Part shown: positions 33,184 to 44,971 of the stretch, piece by piece
Position numbering within the stretch: position 1 is the first letter of the stretch
Layout: the number at the start of each line of letters is the position of its first letter
From: Alentia gelatinosa
Taxonomy: Eukaryota > Annelida > Polychaeta > Phyllodocida > Polynoidae
Assembly (NCBI GenBank): GCA_950022655.1
Contig: OX465584.1
Location: forward strand, 56,657,789 to 56,721,788
Direction: 5' to 3'
DNA: 64,000 nucleotides
Notes under the pieces: generated by a model
Told to the model about the DNA's origin: nothing
What the model saw: the letters and a program-made list of their open reading frames with translations, nothing else
Database searches by the model: none
Position numbers and translations under genes: made by a program

Positions 33184-33216
33184 TGACGTCATCTGGACGG
33201 AGGTTTGGAGCTGCTC
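33184..33216. promoter_or_regulatory. CRE palindrome plus GAGCTGCTC
   Basis: A perfect CREB/ATF site TGACGTCA (33184-33191) lies 17 bp upstream of GAGCTGCTC (33208-33216). The following GC-rich 33240-33350 could be a 5' exon in either of two frames. Confidence 0.5.
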
Positions 33217-33613
33217 TATAGTTACTACACAACCAGGGTTGTCTGGCGGCGTACCCGGTAACCCTGGCACTGCCCGGGGCCGGCTGCCTGCATACCAGCT
33301 GACCCTCACCTTCCCCGGCTCTGAGCTGCGATCTGCTCAGAGCACCTCCCCGTTTTTATTATTTCTCTCTCCGAGTTGCCCTCTCTCCCTGCCCTTCCAT
33401 GTCAGAATCTTACTGTGTATTTCTAGTCCCCAGTAGGTCCTTATAGTGGGGGAATTTTTTTTAATTTATTTTTTTTGTGTGTGCCTCGTATCTACATCCT
33501 TATAGTGGGGGGTTTGTGGGGTGGGTTTCTTGGCTGGCTGGCTGGCTGGCTGGGATCGTACCCTACCAGGTTATACTCCACACACACTCTCACTACACCT
33601 ACTCTACACCCAG

Positions 33614-33730
33614 GAGGAAGAGGAGGACATGGAGGGAGGTCCAGGGGAGGACTCCATTCACAAGTCCCCCCGTTCCCACCTCCACCAGCCCACCCCTCCA
33701 CGGTGGCCCCTACTGGAGGAAGCAGTCAAG
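33614..33730 (+). CDS. Candidate internal exon, 117 nt, phase 0
   Basis: Bounded by a pyrimidine-rich acceptor (CTACTCTACACCCAG) and a donor (GTCAAG|GTATGG), this 39-codon segment is open in the frame that uses both sites exactly. It encodes an acidic start (EEEEDMEGGPGED), then a Ser/His/Pro-rich stretch ending in a PRWPLLEEAVK-like helix. Length divisible by three, GC-rich third positions and mixed charge are coding-like. No family is recognised; an intrinsically disordered acidic linker is likely. Other frames are also open across part of it because of the Pro-rich composition. Confidence 0.4.
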
Positions 33731-33849
33731 GTATGGTCTATGTACACAGGTGTACGAGCACCGACTTGCACCCCAGTGCCCCCTAACCGCTGAGTCCAGA
33801 ACTACAAATCCTCAAGCCGCCAGCCGCCTGCCCCCAGTTTACCCACTGC

Positions 33850-33938
33850 TGACTTAATAAACATTGGGATTTTGCCACTGTACAAACATAAAACAGCTCT
33901 CAGTGTCTGGCACCAGGCTGACTAATGGAAGAATATTA

Positions 33939-33979
<41 letters not shown>

Positions 33980-34850
33980 CATACATACATAATATATATA
34001 CAGATATATGTTCCTGATAAGATAAATATCAAAATATGATACCAGGTGTGTATATGTTTTATCATTTCTGTGTGATTATTACCACTGTTGTCTCGATATC
34101 TGTTCATGAATAAAATATCAAAATATGATATCAGGTGTATATATGTGTTATCATTTCTGTGTGATTATTACCACTGTTAACTCGATATCTGTCCATGAAT
34201 AATAACTTATTTGTATTGAGTTAAGATTTGTTGTATTTTTCTTTTGTTGTTGTTTGTTTTTGGTCGTGTTTTTTTCTCAGGGGGTGTCGAACAGGATGTG
34301 GTCAGAATAGACGAGTCATCCTAAGAAGACAATACAACTCAGTTCGCAGTGTTCGGTTTCTTTTAGTGCCCTACAAGGTCAGGCCCAATGCTGCCTTCTA
34401 TTTTTACCGTCCTGACTAAAATAAAACTCTTACAATCACCGAAACAACTTTCATTATTCTACCTACCACAAGGAATAAACAAAGATCCCTCGTCTGAAGA
34501 AAAAAACAATAATTGATGAGTTAATGTAAGGCCATCACTAGCTGATAATGTTTGTGTATCTTCCGTGAAAATATACCAGGAAAGGTACAAATAGCAGTGT
34601 CTGCAGATCCCAACTTTTAGGGCTGGCCCGAGTAGTAGGTAATCGTATTTTGCAGTAGCCCGAGTGGCCGAGTCGCGAGCTGTCAGAGGGAAACTCTATG
34701 CCACCGCCTGTGTTTGTTATTCCAAACAGTTGAGTAAGCCGAGAAGGGATTCCCTCTGCCAACAATGTTTCCATCAGGACCGACCATTTCTCTACAGCGC
34801 CTCTGTTTGGAGAGCAGGCGGCGACTCAAGGGCCGTCACGTGACAATGGT
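33850..34850. other. Interval without recognisable gene; AT microsatellite and tandem pair
   Basis: (AT)n/(ACAT)n at 33935-34000. Two near-identical ~115-bp segments sharing AATATCAAAATATGATAYCAGG and TTATCATTTCTGTGTG (about 34022 and 34115) form a tandem duplication. The remainder is ordinary. Confidence 0.6.
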
Positions 34851-34918
34851 GGTCGCTATGGTAACGCAGTTGGGTTGCTATGGTGACCGGTCAGTCCGAC
34901 CTCCAGGCGCCATCTTGG
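34836..34918. promoter_or_regulatory. Compact promoter: E-box, two X-boxes, YY1
   Basis: CACGTG (34837-34842), X-box GTCGCTATGGTAAC (34852-34865), X-box GTTGCTATGGTGAC (34874-34887, 22 bp after the first) and the YY1 motif GCGCCATCTTGG (34908-34919, minus orientation) lie within 85 bp. Two RFX sites two helical turns apart beside YY1 strongly suggest a core promoter, perhaps of a cilium-related gene. Gene and direction are not established. Confidence 0.6.
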
Positions 34919-34952
34919 AATTTGAGTGACCATACTATGGGGTGGGTGGGAA

Positions 34953-34971
34953 GGGGGGGGGGGGGGGGGGG
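34953..34971 (+). repeat. Poly-G tract, 19 bp
   Basis: Uninterrupted G run just downstream of the X-box/YY1 cluster. Confidence 0.9.
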
Positions 34972-35169
34972 TTCTGACCAAGTGTCTGTCTGTTGGTGGC
35001 ATCCAGCTCCCAGCACAATCTCAGTGAGCGTTCCTTTGACCTAATAACGCAACGCGCAGGCGTATACGTACGTGCGATAGGCGGCAAGGTATGACCTCTG
35101 CACGTGCAAAAAAATTGAATGTCTGATGGGGACTATTGAATTAAACCTCACTTGTTATGCATGGAGCTG

Positions 35170-35470
35170 GGATTTGTTTGGTTTGTTTTAGTTTGTTTTA
35201 ACGTCCAGTCAATCATTGTAGGTCCTTACCAGACTTTCTCAGGTTCCTTTACACCACAAGGGTAGTAATGAATTCAGGCAGAAATCTCACCCCTACACAT
35301 TTACCGAGGTGAGAGTTCTTTTACTTCCCACACCGCATAGACATCGTATGAGAAGGACTGGCCTTTGATATAGCAGTATATCTACCACCTCTGGGGGTGG
35401 GACTTGAACCCACAAAGTCCTACAACCTTGGGGTTACAAGTCCGGTGCTCTAACCACTAACTCCCCACCT
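35170..35470 (-). mobile_element. tRNA-derived SINE, near full length
   Basis: On the minus strand: A-box TGGTTAGAGCACCGG (35442-35456), B-box GGGTTCAAGTCC (35400-35411), a body with AAAGAACTCTCACCTCGG and GAACCTGAGAAAGTCTGG, and the tail ACGTTAAAACAAACTAAAAC. It is the uninterrupted counterpart of 11951-12410. Confidence 0.85.
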
Positions 35471-35479
35471 AACCCTAAC

Positions 35480-38270
35480 TGTGGGGGGAGATTGGGGGTA
35501 ACTGGGGAAATGCAGGTTGGAGAATTTCATCAGGCGGTATCAGCTCCAAGCATCGGCGAGCGGGCACATCTGGCCGCTTTCCGGTAACACAACACACCTC
35601 AAGTCCCTATAGATGGCGCTTTGTCTATTTAAACTGTCTCATCGGATATTCCCCACCAGTAAACGTGTACGTCGGGGAGTGGGAGGGTGGGGGGAGAGCG
35701 GGTCACTCTCCTATCACTTCCCTGGGCCTGATACCCTTTTCTTTGTCCACCTCCGGCCCAGGAGAGTTCCACCGGGCAGGACGGGGTCAAAGAGACGCGC
35801 ATTTCGATGTCTTGTTATCCGCGAGGAAATCTGATTTCCGTAAGACAATTTCATCATCTATAATCAGGGCCGGCGTTTCCGGCGAATTTCTTATTCAGGT
35901 GTTGGGGCCTGGGACACCCTCCCCCCACATACACAGCCTCTGACCACCCCCACCCCACACACAAATCCTCACCAGGAGGAGAAGAAAAGTAGGAGAGTGG
36001 CTCGCTGGGAGATGGGCAGCGGATGGACGGGTTGAAAGGGAACAGTTGTCCTTTTAATAAATGATCACTTTCCCGCCACTGCAGGGCTGGGAGCAGACGA
36101 CAGGATAATTCAATCCCGGACGCATTCTTATTCAAACAATGTATCAATAATGGATGGCGGGGCGGCGCGCGGGCCCTCAACCTGTTGTTGGGCCGTGACT
36201 CCAGGGTCTGAGGGGTGGACGAGGGCAGGCTTCACCCCACACCCCAGCGATGCCCTTCCACCCTGCTCCACAAACAAAGCATACCCAGGAGTACGCTCCC
36301 CTCCACCTCCCACCTTTGTCAGGGGCCACTCAGGAAAGGACCGGTGCCAGATTCCACTCAGCACAATGAGATTACCCCGTGCCCCGCCCTGTTGTTCTTC
36401 GGGGCCTTGTTCCCGCCTCAAAAATCAATGTTTTACACCTCAAAGTCCGTAGACAGGCGTCATTTAGGTCTCAGGCCCCGTGGAATCCCCAGTGTGGATC
36501 CTAAATATGCAGTGTGGTGTTCCCTGATTAGTGCGGACGTGATATTTAGGAGCCTGGGCTTTGGGTTTCACCTCCGTGTTTCGGGATATCGCCGTCACCA
36601 TTCTCCAAACAGATCCTCTCCGCTTTTGGGGGGATAAGGGAGGCATCAAACATGTGCTGAGAGAGTGTGTCCTCACACCTCCAGTGTCCGCACCAATAAT
36701 AAACGAGCGCCAAATGCGGACTGGTGACAAAACCAGGATCCGTTATCGCCGTATTGTTCCCACGGTGGGATTCTCAAGAACTCCTCCTCGCTTTATCTCT
36801 ATGTCAAAAGACGCGCTGGGAGAGCGGGAGATGCGGTTTGTGTGTTAATCACAGGGGAAACATTTATCTTCGGGATCCGCCGACTCGGTGACAGATTGTC
36901 GGCGACAGTCGGGGTGTGCGCATCGACAGATACCGGCCACAATGGACCACAGACGTCCTGCCCGCGTCAGACATCTTTTATTGTCATTCGAGATGACAAT
37001 AGCTCGCCGCGCCAGTGACAAATGGAATGTAAACACCCACCATACAGACGCAACCAGTGCCTTTAACAGTGCGCCGATCAATACCCTCCACGCCTCGGAG
37101 CGACGCGCGAATTTCCCGCCAATCCTCATTCTACAAACTTCTCCTTGGCGGATTAAAAAGGAATTGAATGAAATATATGCGCAATTACATGCGTAATGCA
37201 GTGTGAAAATTTGATGATTATTCACAGAGTGGTTTTTGAGATACGGTTAAAAATGTCCGACATTGCGATGTACACATCCGTCGCGAGCGGGTTTTTCTTC
37301 GCGCGCCCGCCACAATGGGCCCGGGCGGGGCAGGACTCAATAGGCTAACTCTGTCATGATCTGACAGGGATCGCGCTCCCCACTGATCCCTCAGCCTCTG
37401 CGGGCCGGCACGCCTCTTACCAATGATCCACGACAATAAGACAAGATCAACACCCATAAAAACAACCCCTCCTGGGCCGACAATGCGCTTTATTCGCCAT
37501 ATTGGCCTCTGTATTGCCTCCCAGAGCCCGTGAGGCGAATACAAAGGATGCCACTTTGGGGCCGGGATCAGGCCCCGATGGAGCGACTCCTGCAGTAAAA
37601 GCAGACGACAATGCGAATTCCCGCCAAACTAGTGCGTTCGTCTTCATCTCCATATTTCTATCTTTGGACGAGTGCTTCAAGAAATAGTGCCGCGGGTTCT
37701 GTGCGCCTGGTGGAGGGCGAGACACCTTCCGACAGTTTTCTTTTCATGGAGGATGTTTTAAAGGCTCTTAATATCATTTTCTTTTCATGGAGGTGTTTGA
37801 AAGGCTGTAAATCTCGATTTCAATTCTCCCCTATTTTCATGGCTGTCATCTGTAGTCGAAGTATGAACAATTTCGAGAAAGATTACATTTTGTATAGCTT
37901 TTAAAGACTTTCTCTTTCAACAACTTACTTGGAGTTTGTCTTTTTATCTATCTTAAAGCAATTAAGTATTTCCGGGAACAAACAAAGTTCATTGATTCTT
38001 TAAAACTTATGTTTGAAAAACAACCAAAACTATATGACTCACATAAGACAAGGGAGACAAAAAACCATAATAAAGCCCAGTTTGTAAAGTGGCCTGGGGC
38101 GGGAACGCCTGACAGACTGTGGCGACTCCTTGCGGGCCGCCGAGAGTTTGAGACAAAACAGATGCGCATGCGTACTTGAGAGGACGCCGCCGGTTTGTTC
38201 TTGGTTCCGGTTTGCCCTCGGAAGTAGCGCGGGGACTTGTGGGGCGCGTGTCGGCATTCCGCGCAACAGT
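35480..38270. other. Repeat-poor, CG-containing interval with TF sites
   Basis: The longest stretch with no recognised repeat. It contains E2F consensus sites TTTCCCGCC at 36069-36077 and 37112-37120, ACAATRG-type Sox-like motifs (for example 37003), and an NRF1 palindrome TGCGCATGCG at 38163-38172. Many overlapping open frames exist on both strands, none coding-like enough to call. It could hold conserved non-coding regulatory DNA. Confidence 0.4.
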
Positions 38271-38278
38271 AGGTGTGT

Positions 38279-38405
38279 GGGGGGGGGGGGGGGGTGTGTG
38301 CGGCAGCGGGGTGGAGGTGGTGGTGGAGGTGGTGGCCAAGCGGTGGCCAGTCAAGCTAGTCCCTGGAGGAACAGAGCCTTGGAGGTGGGGGGGGGGGGGG
38401 GGGGG
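38279..38405 (+). repeat. G-rich low complexity with two poly-G tracts
   Basis: G runs of 16 (38279-38294) and 19 (38387-38405) flank a GGTGGTGGA-rich segment. Confidence 0.9.
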
Positions 38406-38435
38406 TGTAGGTAGCTGCTAGCCTTTGCCTCACCC

Positions 38436-38586
38436 CTAGACTTGCTCAAGTCTTTGATTATGAACATTCATTAAATCAGAATGAAGTTCAATAGTATATA
38501 TATCCTTCTCTGACTAGCCCATGAGTCCCTGTATCCCAACCAGGAGGGTAGCCATAGCATAGGATGCAGGGACTGGAGCTAGTCTA
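38436..38586 (+). mobile_element. Family-A hAT-like MITE with perfect TSD
   Basis: CTAGACTTGCTCAAG...GGAGCTAGTCTA, flanked by CCTCACCC at 38428-38435 and 38587-38594. It lacks the ATGAATCAAAGACTTGTCC module, which makes it a 151-bp short form. Confidence 0.93.
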
Positions 38587-38705
38587 CCTCACCCCATGCC
38601 CCGACACACACCATGGAGGGGTTATGGGGTGCTCACACGGGGTGTTTACCATTAATCTCTCCAGTGCCAGGAAGTACAGCATGCACATGGCCCTCAGTCC
38701 CCCGA

Positions 38706-38719
38706 GTTACCATGGTAAC
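38706..38719. promoter_or_regulatory. Perfect RFX X-box
   Basis: GTTACCATGGTAAC is a 14-bp perfect palindrome matching the RFX consensus. It lies in a CG-containing patch with ACAATGGCC 30 bp downstream. Confidence 0.65.
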
Positions 38720-38759
38720 AAGACGCCTCGCGCATGGTCGACAATGGCCGACGTTTGAT

Positions 38760-39700
38760 CAGCGTCGGGAAGAACGGGATTGTTTACACTTGTGGTGTGC
38801 CTGTTGGCCGCACGGTGGCGCCACCTCGGGAAGATCACCCATTAAACGTGAAAACGCTGACCCTGGCCTGAACTTGGTTAATTACACCCACAGTCATGAA
38901 AGGGACATCGTATGTGCTATGTCCAGTTTTAAAAATTGTACCCAAGGACAAACAAAGTCCTTTAAACTTCTCAGGGAAAGGTGATTCTGTTTACTTTCGG
39001 AACGTCTGGTTCAAGGGTCAGATACTTAGTGTTCCTGTTATTCGTATATACGTGGCAGTTTCAAACTAGTTTTATGTTGCATTATAGAAAGCACTAGTAA
39101 AATACATGGACGCCCCTGAGTCGAATGTCGTCTGCTTGTCTGTCGTCAATTGGACGGCTCTGGGCAGCCGACATTTCGACATCACAAACAGGAAATCAAA
39201 GAGATGAAGAAATCCTTGAAGAAACCTCCCCAAGAAAAACACTCCTAGAAATGGCCGCTGGAGCATAAGTAAGATTAAAAGACGACTTTCTCATATTGTA
39301 TCCTTCTTCTTCTTCATCTAAGCGGATTAACAAAGTCAAGAGGACAGTATTTAGAAGGAAATGCGAAATAAAAGGAAATAACAGGAAACTACAGCATGGA
39401 GAAGTGGGATGGGGAGGAGGGGGATGTGGGGATGAGAGGAACGGGGCTGCAGACGGCACCGGGGGAAAGACGAGATTAAATCCAGCAAAGATAATCCCAT
39501 TAAATCTTTTATCTCCTGCTGGAGGGGTGTAACCCGACCGTGGAGGTGGCTATACGGCAGGGAGGGGTCGGGGCCGGTAGGAGAACGGGGTGAGGGTGGA
39601 TTCCCACTAGGAGATTGTTGCCCCGGAGACTGGTGCATGTCAGAGTCGCCGGGAAACGCCAGTCGCACAGTGGGTGGGAGGGCATAGTCCGCGACTAGCG
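38760..39700. other. Interval without recognisable gene
   Basis: Mixed composition. Open frames on both strands at 39200-39530 span purine-rich DNA. No family recognised. Confidence 0.35.
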
Positions 39701-39708
39701 GCCTGAAC

Positions 39709-39728
39709 ATTTCAAACATGTTTGAAAT
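39709..39728. repeat. 20-bp perfect palindrome
   Basis: ATTTCAAACATGTTTGAAAT, perfect with no loop, isolated. Confidence 0.9.
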
Positions 39729-39844
39729 ATAACCGCAAGAAACTAGTGCCTTTTTGGTTTTGACTGAATTCAGGAACTCATGCATGAACCATAGGGGATG
39801 GGGCAAGAGTCGGCACTGACTTAGCATTTTTGTGTTCTGACTTA

Positions 39845-40392
39845 CTGACATGGGAGATTCCTAGAAATGTGTGCTCATAGTTGCTTACATAGCACATGCC
39901 CCGAAATCGCCTAGTGGAAATCGGGCATTAGAGACATGGGATATTCCAAGAAATTTCTGCTCATAGTCGCCGACTGAAGCCCCGTACAGGGCATGAGATC
40001 GGCTCGTGGTCATCGGGCATTAGGGACATAGGAGACTCCCACATATGTGTGCTCCTAGTTGCAAACTGAAGCCCCACAAATGCCATTAAAATCGCCTAGT
40101 GGGAATCAGGCATTAGGGACATGGGAGATTCCTACAAATTTCTGCTGATAGTTGCCGACTGAAGCCTCACACATAACATAAAATCGCCCAGTGGGAATCG
40201 GGCAAGAGGACAATGGGAGATCCCTAGGAATGTGTGCTCATAGTCGCCAACTGGTGCCCCACACATGCCATTAAAATCGCCTAGTGGGAATCAGCCATTG
40301 GCAACATGGGAGATTCCTACAAATTTCTGCTCATAGTCGCCGACTGAAGCCCTACACATACCATAAAATCGCCCAGTGGGAATTGGGCATAA
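39845..40392 (+). repeat. ~92-bp tandem repeat with alternating monomers
   Basis: Six units begin near 39848, 39935, 40027, 40119, 40214 and 40304 at CATGGGAGATTCC. Two monomer types alternate. One has AATGTGTGCTC and ATGCCATTAAAATCGCCTAG; the other has AATTTCTGCTC and CATAAAATCGCCCAG. This gives a dimeric higher-order unit of about 185 bp. A single related monomer lies at 57238-57325 on the minus strand. Confidence 0.92.
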
Positions 40393-40399
40393 GAGTGTG

Positions 40400-40885
40400 G
40401 CGGGCAGGGGCAGGTGGGAGCACGGGGGTCTGGAGGATGCATGGGCGCCCTCTGCTGAGGAGACACGGCATATGGTTCCTATCTGTGCAGCTTTCATGAT
40501 CCCACAGAGATTGAGTAGTGGGGGGCGGGAGGGGGGCGCCCCTCAAAACTCCCCCGACAAATGATCCCGGCGAAAGCTTGAGGCAAAGACAAGATCGGTG
40601 CTGACTCCTATAACCTGCCCCTCTGCTTTCTACTGTGCATACTCTCCTTTACATACCTTCCATCATCCAGCCTTCTAGTTCCATATGTACCTATTCCATT
40701 GCCGTAAATCCCCGGAAACCTTGGAGCTACACTTCAAAGCCACGTCGATGCTAACTTGATAACACCTCCAGAAGGTTATCTGTCATTGACCTGTTGTCTG
40801 GAGGTGGGGTTAGAGAAATAACTCAAGTTTCTACAATATAATAAGTTCCCGATAAATAATTCAATCTAGAATACATCATAATGGA
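40400..40885. other. Interval without recognisable gene
   Basis: Short open frames across 40380-40560 on both strands; nothing recognised. Confidence 0.35.
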
Positions 40886-41062
<177 letters not shown>

Positions 41063-41069
41063 TACTATG

Positions 41070-42510
41070 AATTCGGAATCCTCCATATGAATTATCTACA
41101 GGAGGAACTATTCGCTAAAATTAGGTGATATTTTCCTGGGAAGTCAGTTTCTTTCTCATCTTGATGTAAGCTGTGGATGTACACTCTCCCAGCTGAGGCT
41201 GGATGGAGGATAAGAAAAGGTGTGAAGGGGCCCGACATTGATGCTTCGTGGAGGAGGTGTTGATCCGGAGCGAAATCACAAAACATACCTCAGAAGAAAG
41301 CGCCTCCCCAAACACACCTCACACAACGCCCGCCAGAGAACATCGCCAACTCGGCCCCCGCGCCGATTCGGCCCCAAGACCATCTCGGCCCCACATCTTC
41401 ACCACTTGAAAGCATAGGTTAGCAGACGCACGCGCAGAATCCCTCTAACCTCCATTGATACCGTGGACAACAAAGACGCTGCCTCACCTACCACTTCCGG
41501 CCTGTGCGTGCGCACCCTGCGCAAACTTCCGGTGGCGGGAGAGGTGTATGATAAATGCAGTATCAACATACAGTCGGCTTCTAAGATGTAGTGTCCCTGA
41601 GTAACTAATAACAAGGCTATAGATACTATTGTCTCTGTGTGGATTCAGTGTTTTGATCTCTATATATCCGTACACTAAAAACTCAGTGCATGCATCCATA
41701 TCGCCCATGCATCTATGGCACAAGAATTTTCCTCATACGCTATACAGAAAAAACAATTTTTTACAAATTAACAAATCATAATATATTTATCCCCGTGGTA
41801 TAACCAACGAGTATAGAGAAACTATACTCGTTGGTATAACAAAGTTTCACAAACTTGACAAAGTTCATGCATGTGGAAAAATGTCTCGTATATATATACA
41901 TGTATATCTGAACTCTATATAAGTATACGCCAAAGTAGGTGTATATCTAAATATAAATAAACTACATGTGTATGTACACGTGCCATTTCAATACAGCACC
42001 AAGTGATTCAACACATATAAGAATATGTAAAGGAACATCAACAAGAAGTTATGAAGATACATATATGAGTTCACGAGGTCAGAGATAGATTGTAATCCAT
42101 ATTGTTAGTGAATCGAAACTGTATTCCTCTTTGTGATCAATAAAGAGCGTAGCTCATATATATATATATATATATATATAAAGATATCATAAATGTGAAT
42201 ATCATAAATGGTTTTAAAATAGAGTACGTCAAGTGCAAGTCCACGGTACATACAGCATCAGACGAGTCCTCCATGCACAAGAAGTATTAGGACTGTTACA
42301 AATAAAGTTGGTGGTGGCTGCCCCTGGTTGAGCGAGTCGAACGTGCGCCATGTAATAGCGGCACGTGTGGCCGTGCTTACCCCTAACACAGACTAGATTT
42401 ACGGCACACACAGGGCAGGAGAATAAATGAGATATCCCACCCCCTCTCCGCGCAAGACAGCTACAAAAAAACACAGAACAAGGCAAGAGATTGGTCCTGG
42501 CAAGGTGGTG
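41070..42510. other. Interval without recognisable gene
   Basis: A CG-richer patch at 41330-41545 contains GTGCGTGCGCACCCTGCGCA (NRF1-like half sites) and CTTCCGG. The rest is AT-rich, with (AT)n at 42156-42180. No exon recognised. Confidence 0.4.
41804..41834. repeat. Family-H palindrome, expanded loop
   Basis: CCAACGAGTATAG...CTATACTCGTTGG: the same arms as the 23-bp family-H palindrome, but longer arms and spacer (31 bp). Confidence 0.8.
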
Positions 42511-42520
42511 ACGGTTTATA

Positions 42521-42721
42521 TTAGACTTGCTCAAGTCTTTGATTATGGACATTCATTGAATGATTGGACACAATAAGAATAAAGTTCATTTAAGTACGTA
42601 TCCTTCTATGACTGGCCCATGAATCAAAGACTTGTCCAATAGGAACAGAACTTCTTGTATGTGTCCCCCTGTATCCCAGCGAGGAGGGTAGCCATAGGAT
42701 GCAGGGACTGGAGCCAGTCTA
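42521..42721 (+). mobile_element. Family-A hAT-like MITE, best full-length copy
   Basis: TTAGACTTGCTCAAG...GGAGCCAGTCTA, 201 bp, flanked by GGTTTATA on both sides (42513-42520, 42722-42729), a perfect 8-bp TSD. It contains all family modules and is a good reference copy. Confidence 0.95.
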
Positions 42722-42729
42722 GGTTTATA

Positions 42730-43585
42730 GTTTAACCAAGGTGTGAGGAGTCAGGGGAGTTGGACTGGGGGCTGGTTTATAAGCTAAGTGGATTGTTTAT
42801 CTATGTTAGCCTCCGATCTGTGAAAAAATACAACAACATAACACTTGTGTTAAAAAAAGAGGAATCGTTTCAACAAGTACAGTTTGATACAAATCACTGT
42901 CATTGCACTTTAAGGTGATGTTCAAAGAAGAGTTTATCTAACTTATCTGAAAATTGTAAGAGTTGTATGATCTGGCTACAGGTCTTAACATTCCCTATTT
43001 AAATTCTTTTAACCTGGCCACATGACAAGCTCTAGACCTATGAGTACATGTATACATAATTCTTTCCACTTAGCGGATATTGTTTCCTTATGAAAGTTAT
43101 CTTGATGAGCCAAACAAGAAAAATACCTAGCAATTAAAAATGTGGAGCCTGTGGGAGATGGGATTATTTCCCCTAACAGTTACTCCTCCAGCGAAAATAA
43201 AAGCTTTAAAAAAAGAGTAAGATGCAATTCACACTTAATGGGAATTTCAGTCTATTTAGGCGGATATATAAAAAAGAAACAAGTTGTGCGTGTTAAGAAT
43301 GCAGTTAACTAGGGCCTCGGAATAACCAATTACCATTGCAAAACGACTTCAAATCTCCTATCTGGAATATATCCAACACAAGATCAGCCTAGTAAGCACT
43401 TCTGTCATGCTATTAGTTTCTCTCCCCTTTTTGTTTCACCCCTCCCCAACCCCTTCATGGGAGATCCGTAGAAATCCAGACTCGGTCCGGCCCGGCTCCA
43501 TTTACCACAGAGTATCGCGAACAAAAAAAAACACAGAACGAGACAGAAGACGAATATAAAGGAGAAGAAGAAAGGGTGAAGATGG
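42730..43585. other. Interval without recognisable gene
   Basis: AT-rich DNA; no repeat family or exon recognised until the purine-rich stretch at 43510. Confidence 0.4.
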
Positions 43586-43587
43586 AG

Positions 43588-43755
43588 GATGTGCTTGGAG
43601 AGTGAGCGAGAAGAGGACCCCCTGCATCGTCCGTTGTCAGTGAACCTGCAAGACTCCGGTCGGTTGTCGTGTGGCAGATGCCTCTGTACCTTTCACCAGC
43701 GGACCAGTGCTCAAAGCTTGGCTAAAGATTGCCTGGAGGAAACAACGGACTGGAG
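43588..43755 (+). CDS. Candidate exon with donor site
   Basis: A frame opening with ATG in AGGATGTGCTTGGAG reads MCLESEREEDPLHRPLSVNL, continues LQDSGRLSCGRCLC and ends ETTDW at a donor CTGGAG|GTGAAC (43755|43756). Without splicing it stops within three bases, at the TGA. Two alternative frames are also open; one ends at another donor, GCTGCAG|GTATGG, at 43845. So the frame choice is uncertain. Mixed charge and cysteine content look coding-like. No family recognised. Confidence 0.3.
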
Positions 43756-43859
43756 GTGAACACGAGGCGCCCTGGAGGGGTGGGGTACAAGACCAGGGGG
43801 GTCCGAAATCAAATCACCTCCAGATGCAAACCCCAGGCGCTGCAGGTATGGAGAGCTAG

Positions 43860-44530
43860 AGTTGGGATGTGTGAGGTGATGCCAACTATTTCTCCTCTTT
43901 GTGAATCCTTTTTCTTATTTTTCTACCCTCATTGAAATATTAACATACGTATAGCTGAAAAGAGATTGTTGGAATAAGCCAAGCAGGAGCAACGAATAGC
44001 GGCACACACACATACACAAAGAGCAGTACGGGTAGTGTTGGTGGAGGTAGGCGTCTATAGGTGTTTTGTTATCTCTTAAAAGTGGTGTCTGTTGGTGTGA
44101 TTGAACCCCCTGGAGGTGCCTGCACACAGGAGGTATCAGGACAGCTCGTGCTCTCCAATAACAAGCCACCCCCATCCACCCCTCTGTGCCCCTTCATCCT
44201 CTATTCTTTCTTATCTCTGACCTGGGCTTCTCTGTTTCCCATCTCTCCTACCCTACCTCACCCTCCTTACCTAATTCTATCGGTATCCAACCCGATTTTC
44301 ATCCCTCAGCCTTGAAACTTTTTTTTCATGGCATCTCTTGATGGAATTTAGGGTTTTTCAATTTAAGTTTTAATTCAATGTATGGATAACATTATTCTCC
44401 TACCTTAAAATCTGTTTACTGTACTTATTTATTTCCTAGTTATATGTAGTCAAAATGCGCGAGTTGATAATGCACACTTAGTGAGGGAACTGAAATAGGT
44501 TCGGGCTGCCTCTGAGTAATTCTTCCAGCA
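43860..44530. other. Interval without recognisable gene
   Basis: Pyrimidine-rich plus strand at 44170-44310; AT-rich afterwards. No exon confidently defined. Confidence 0.35.
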
Positions 44531-44537
44531 CTTCCTC

Positions 44538-44760
44538 ATTATCTCACCCCTGGTATTTTTCTCCATAGGATTAACATTGGGAACTCGTACCCAACAACTG
44601 TTGAGTATTTAGAAAAAAATACTCAATGTGGGATTATATCACAAAGGTTAGCCCATTTGTCAATATGAGGGGTGAGATAGATTCAGAAACCTTCTCAGGT
44701 GGAGAGTTCGTATCCCATCGCGTTTCGCAACGCTTTTTCATCGAATTATGTCAAGACTGT
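44538..44760 (+). mobile_element. Family-C1 element
   Basis: TTATCTCACCCCTGGTATTT...internal pair GAGTATTTAGAAAAAAATAC...GAGGGGTGAGATAGATTC, then a degraded hairpin around CATCGCGTTTCGCAACGC. Confidence 0.8.
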
Positions 44761-44971
44761 GTCAATAATTGAGGTAGAAACTTGAAATAAAGATCAGTAT
44801 ATAGCTTCAGATGAATGGGAAACAGTTGCTAAGGATATATTTTGATTTACGATAGGCAACATATATTTATTTGCCATTGTTTGTTACACGGGAACGTCGC
44901 CTCCCGAAAACGAAGCGTATCGTCCAATTTATGAAGTGTATCGTTCAGAGCGTGCTGGCTTCCAAGCGTAT

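Noticed and set aside
39845..40392. Regularly spaced repeats resembling a CRISPR array
   Set aside because: Units are contiguous tandem monomers without unique spacers, and the DNA is eukaryotic.
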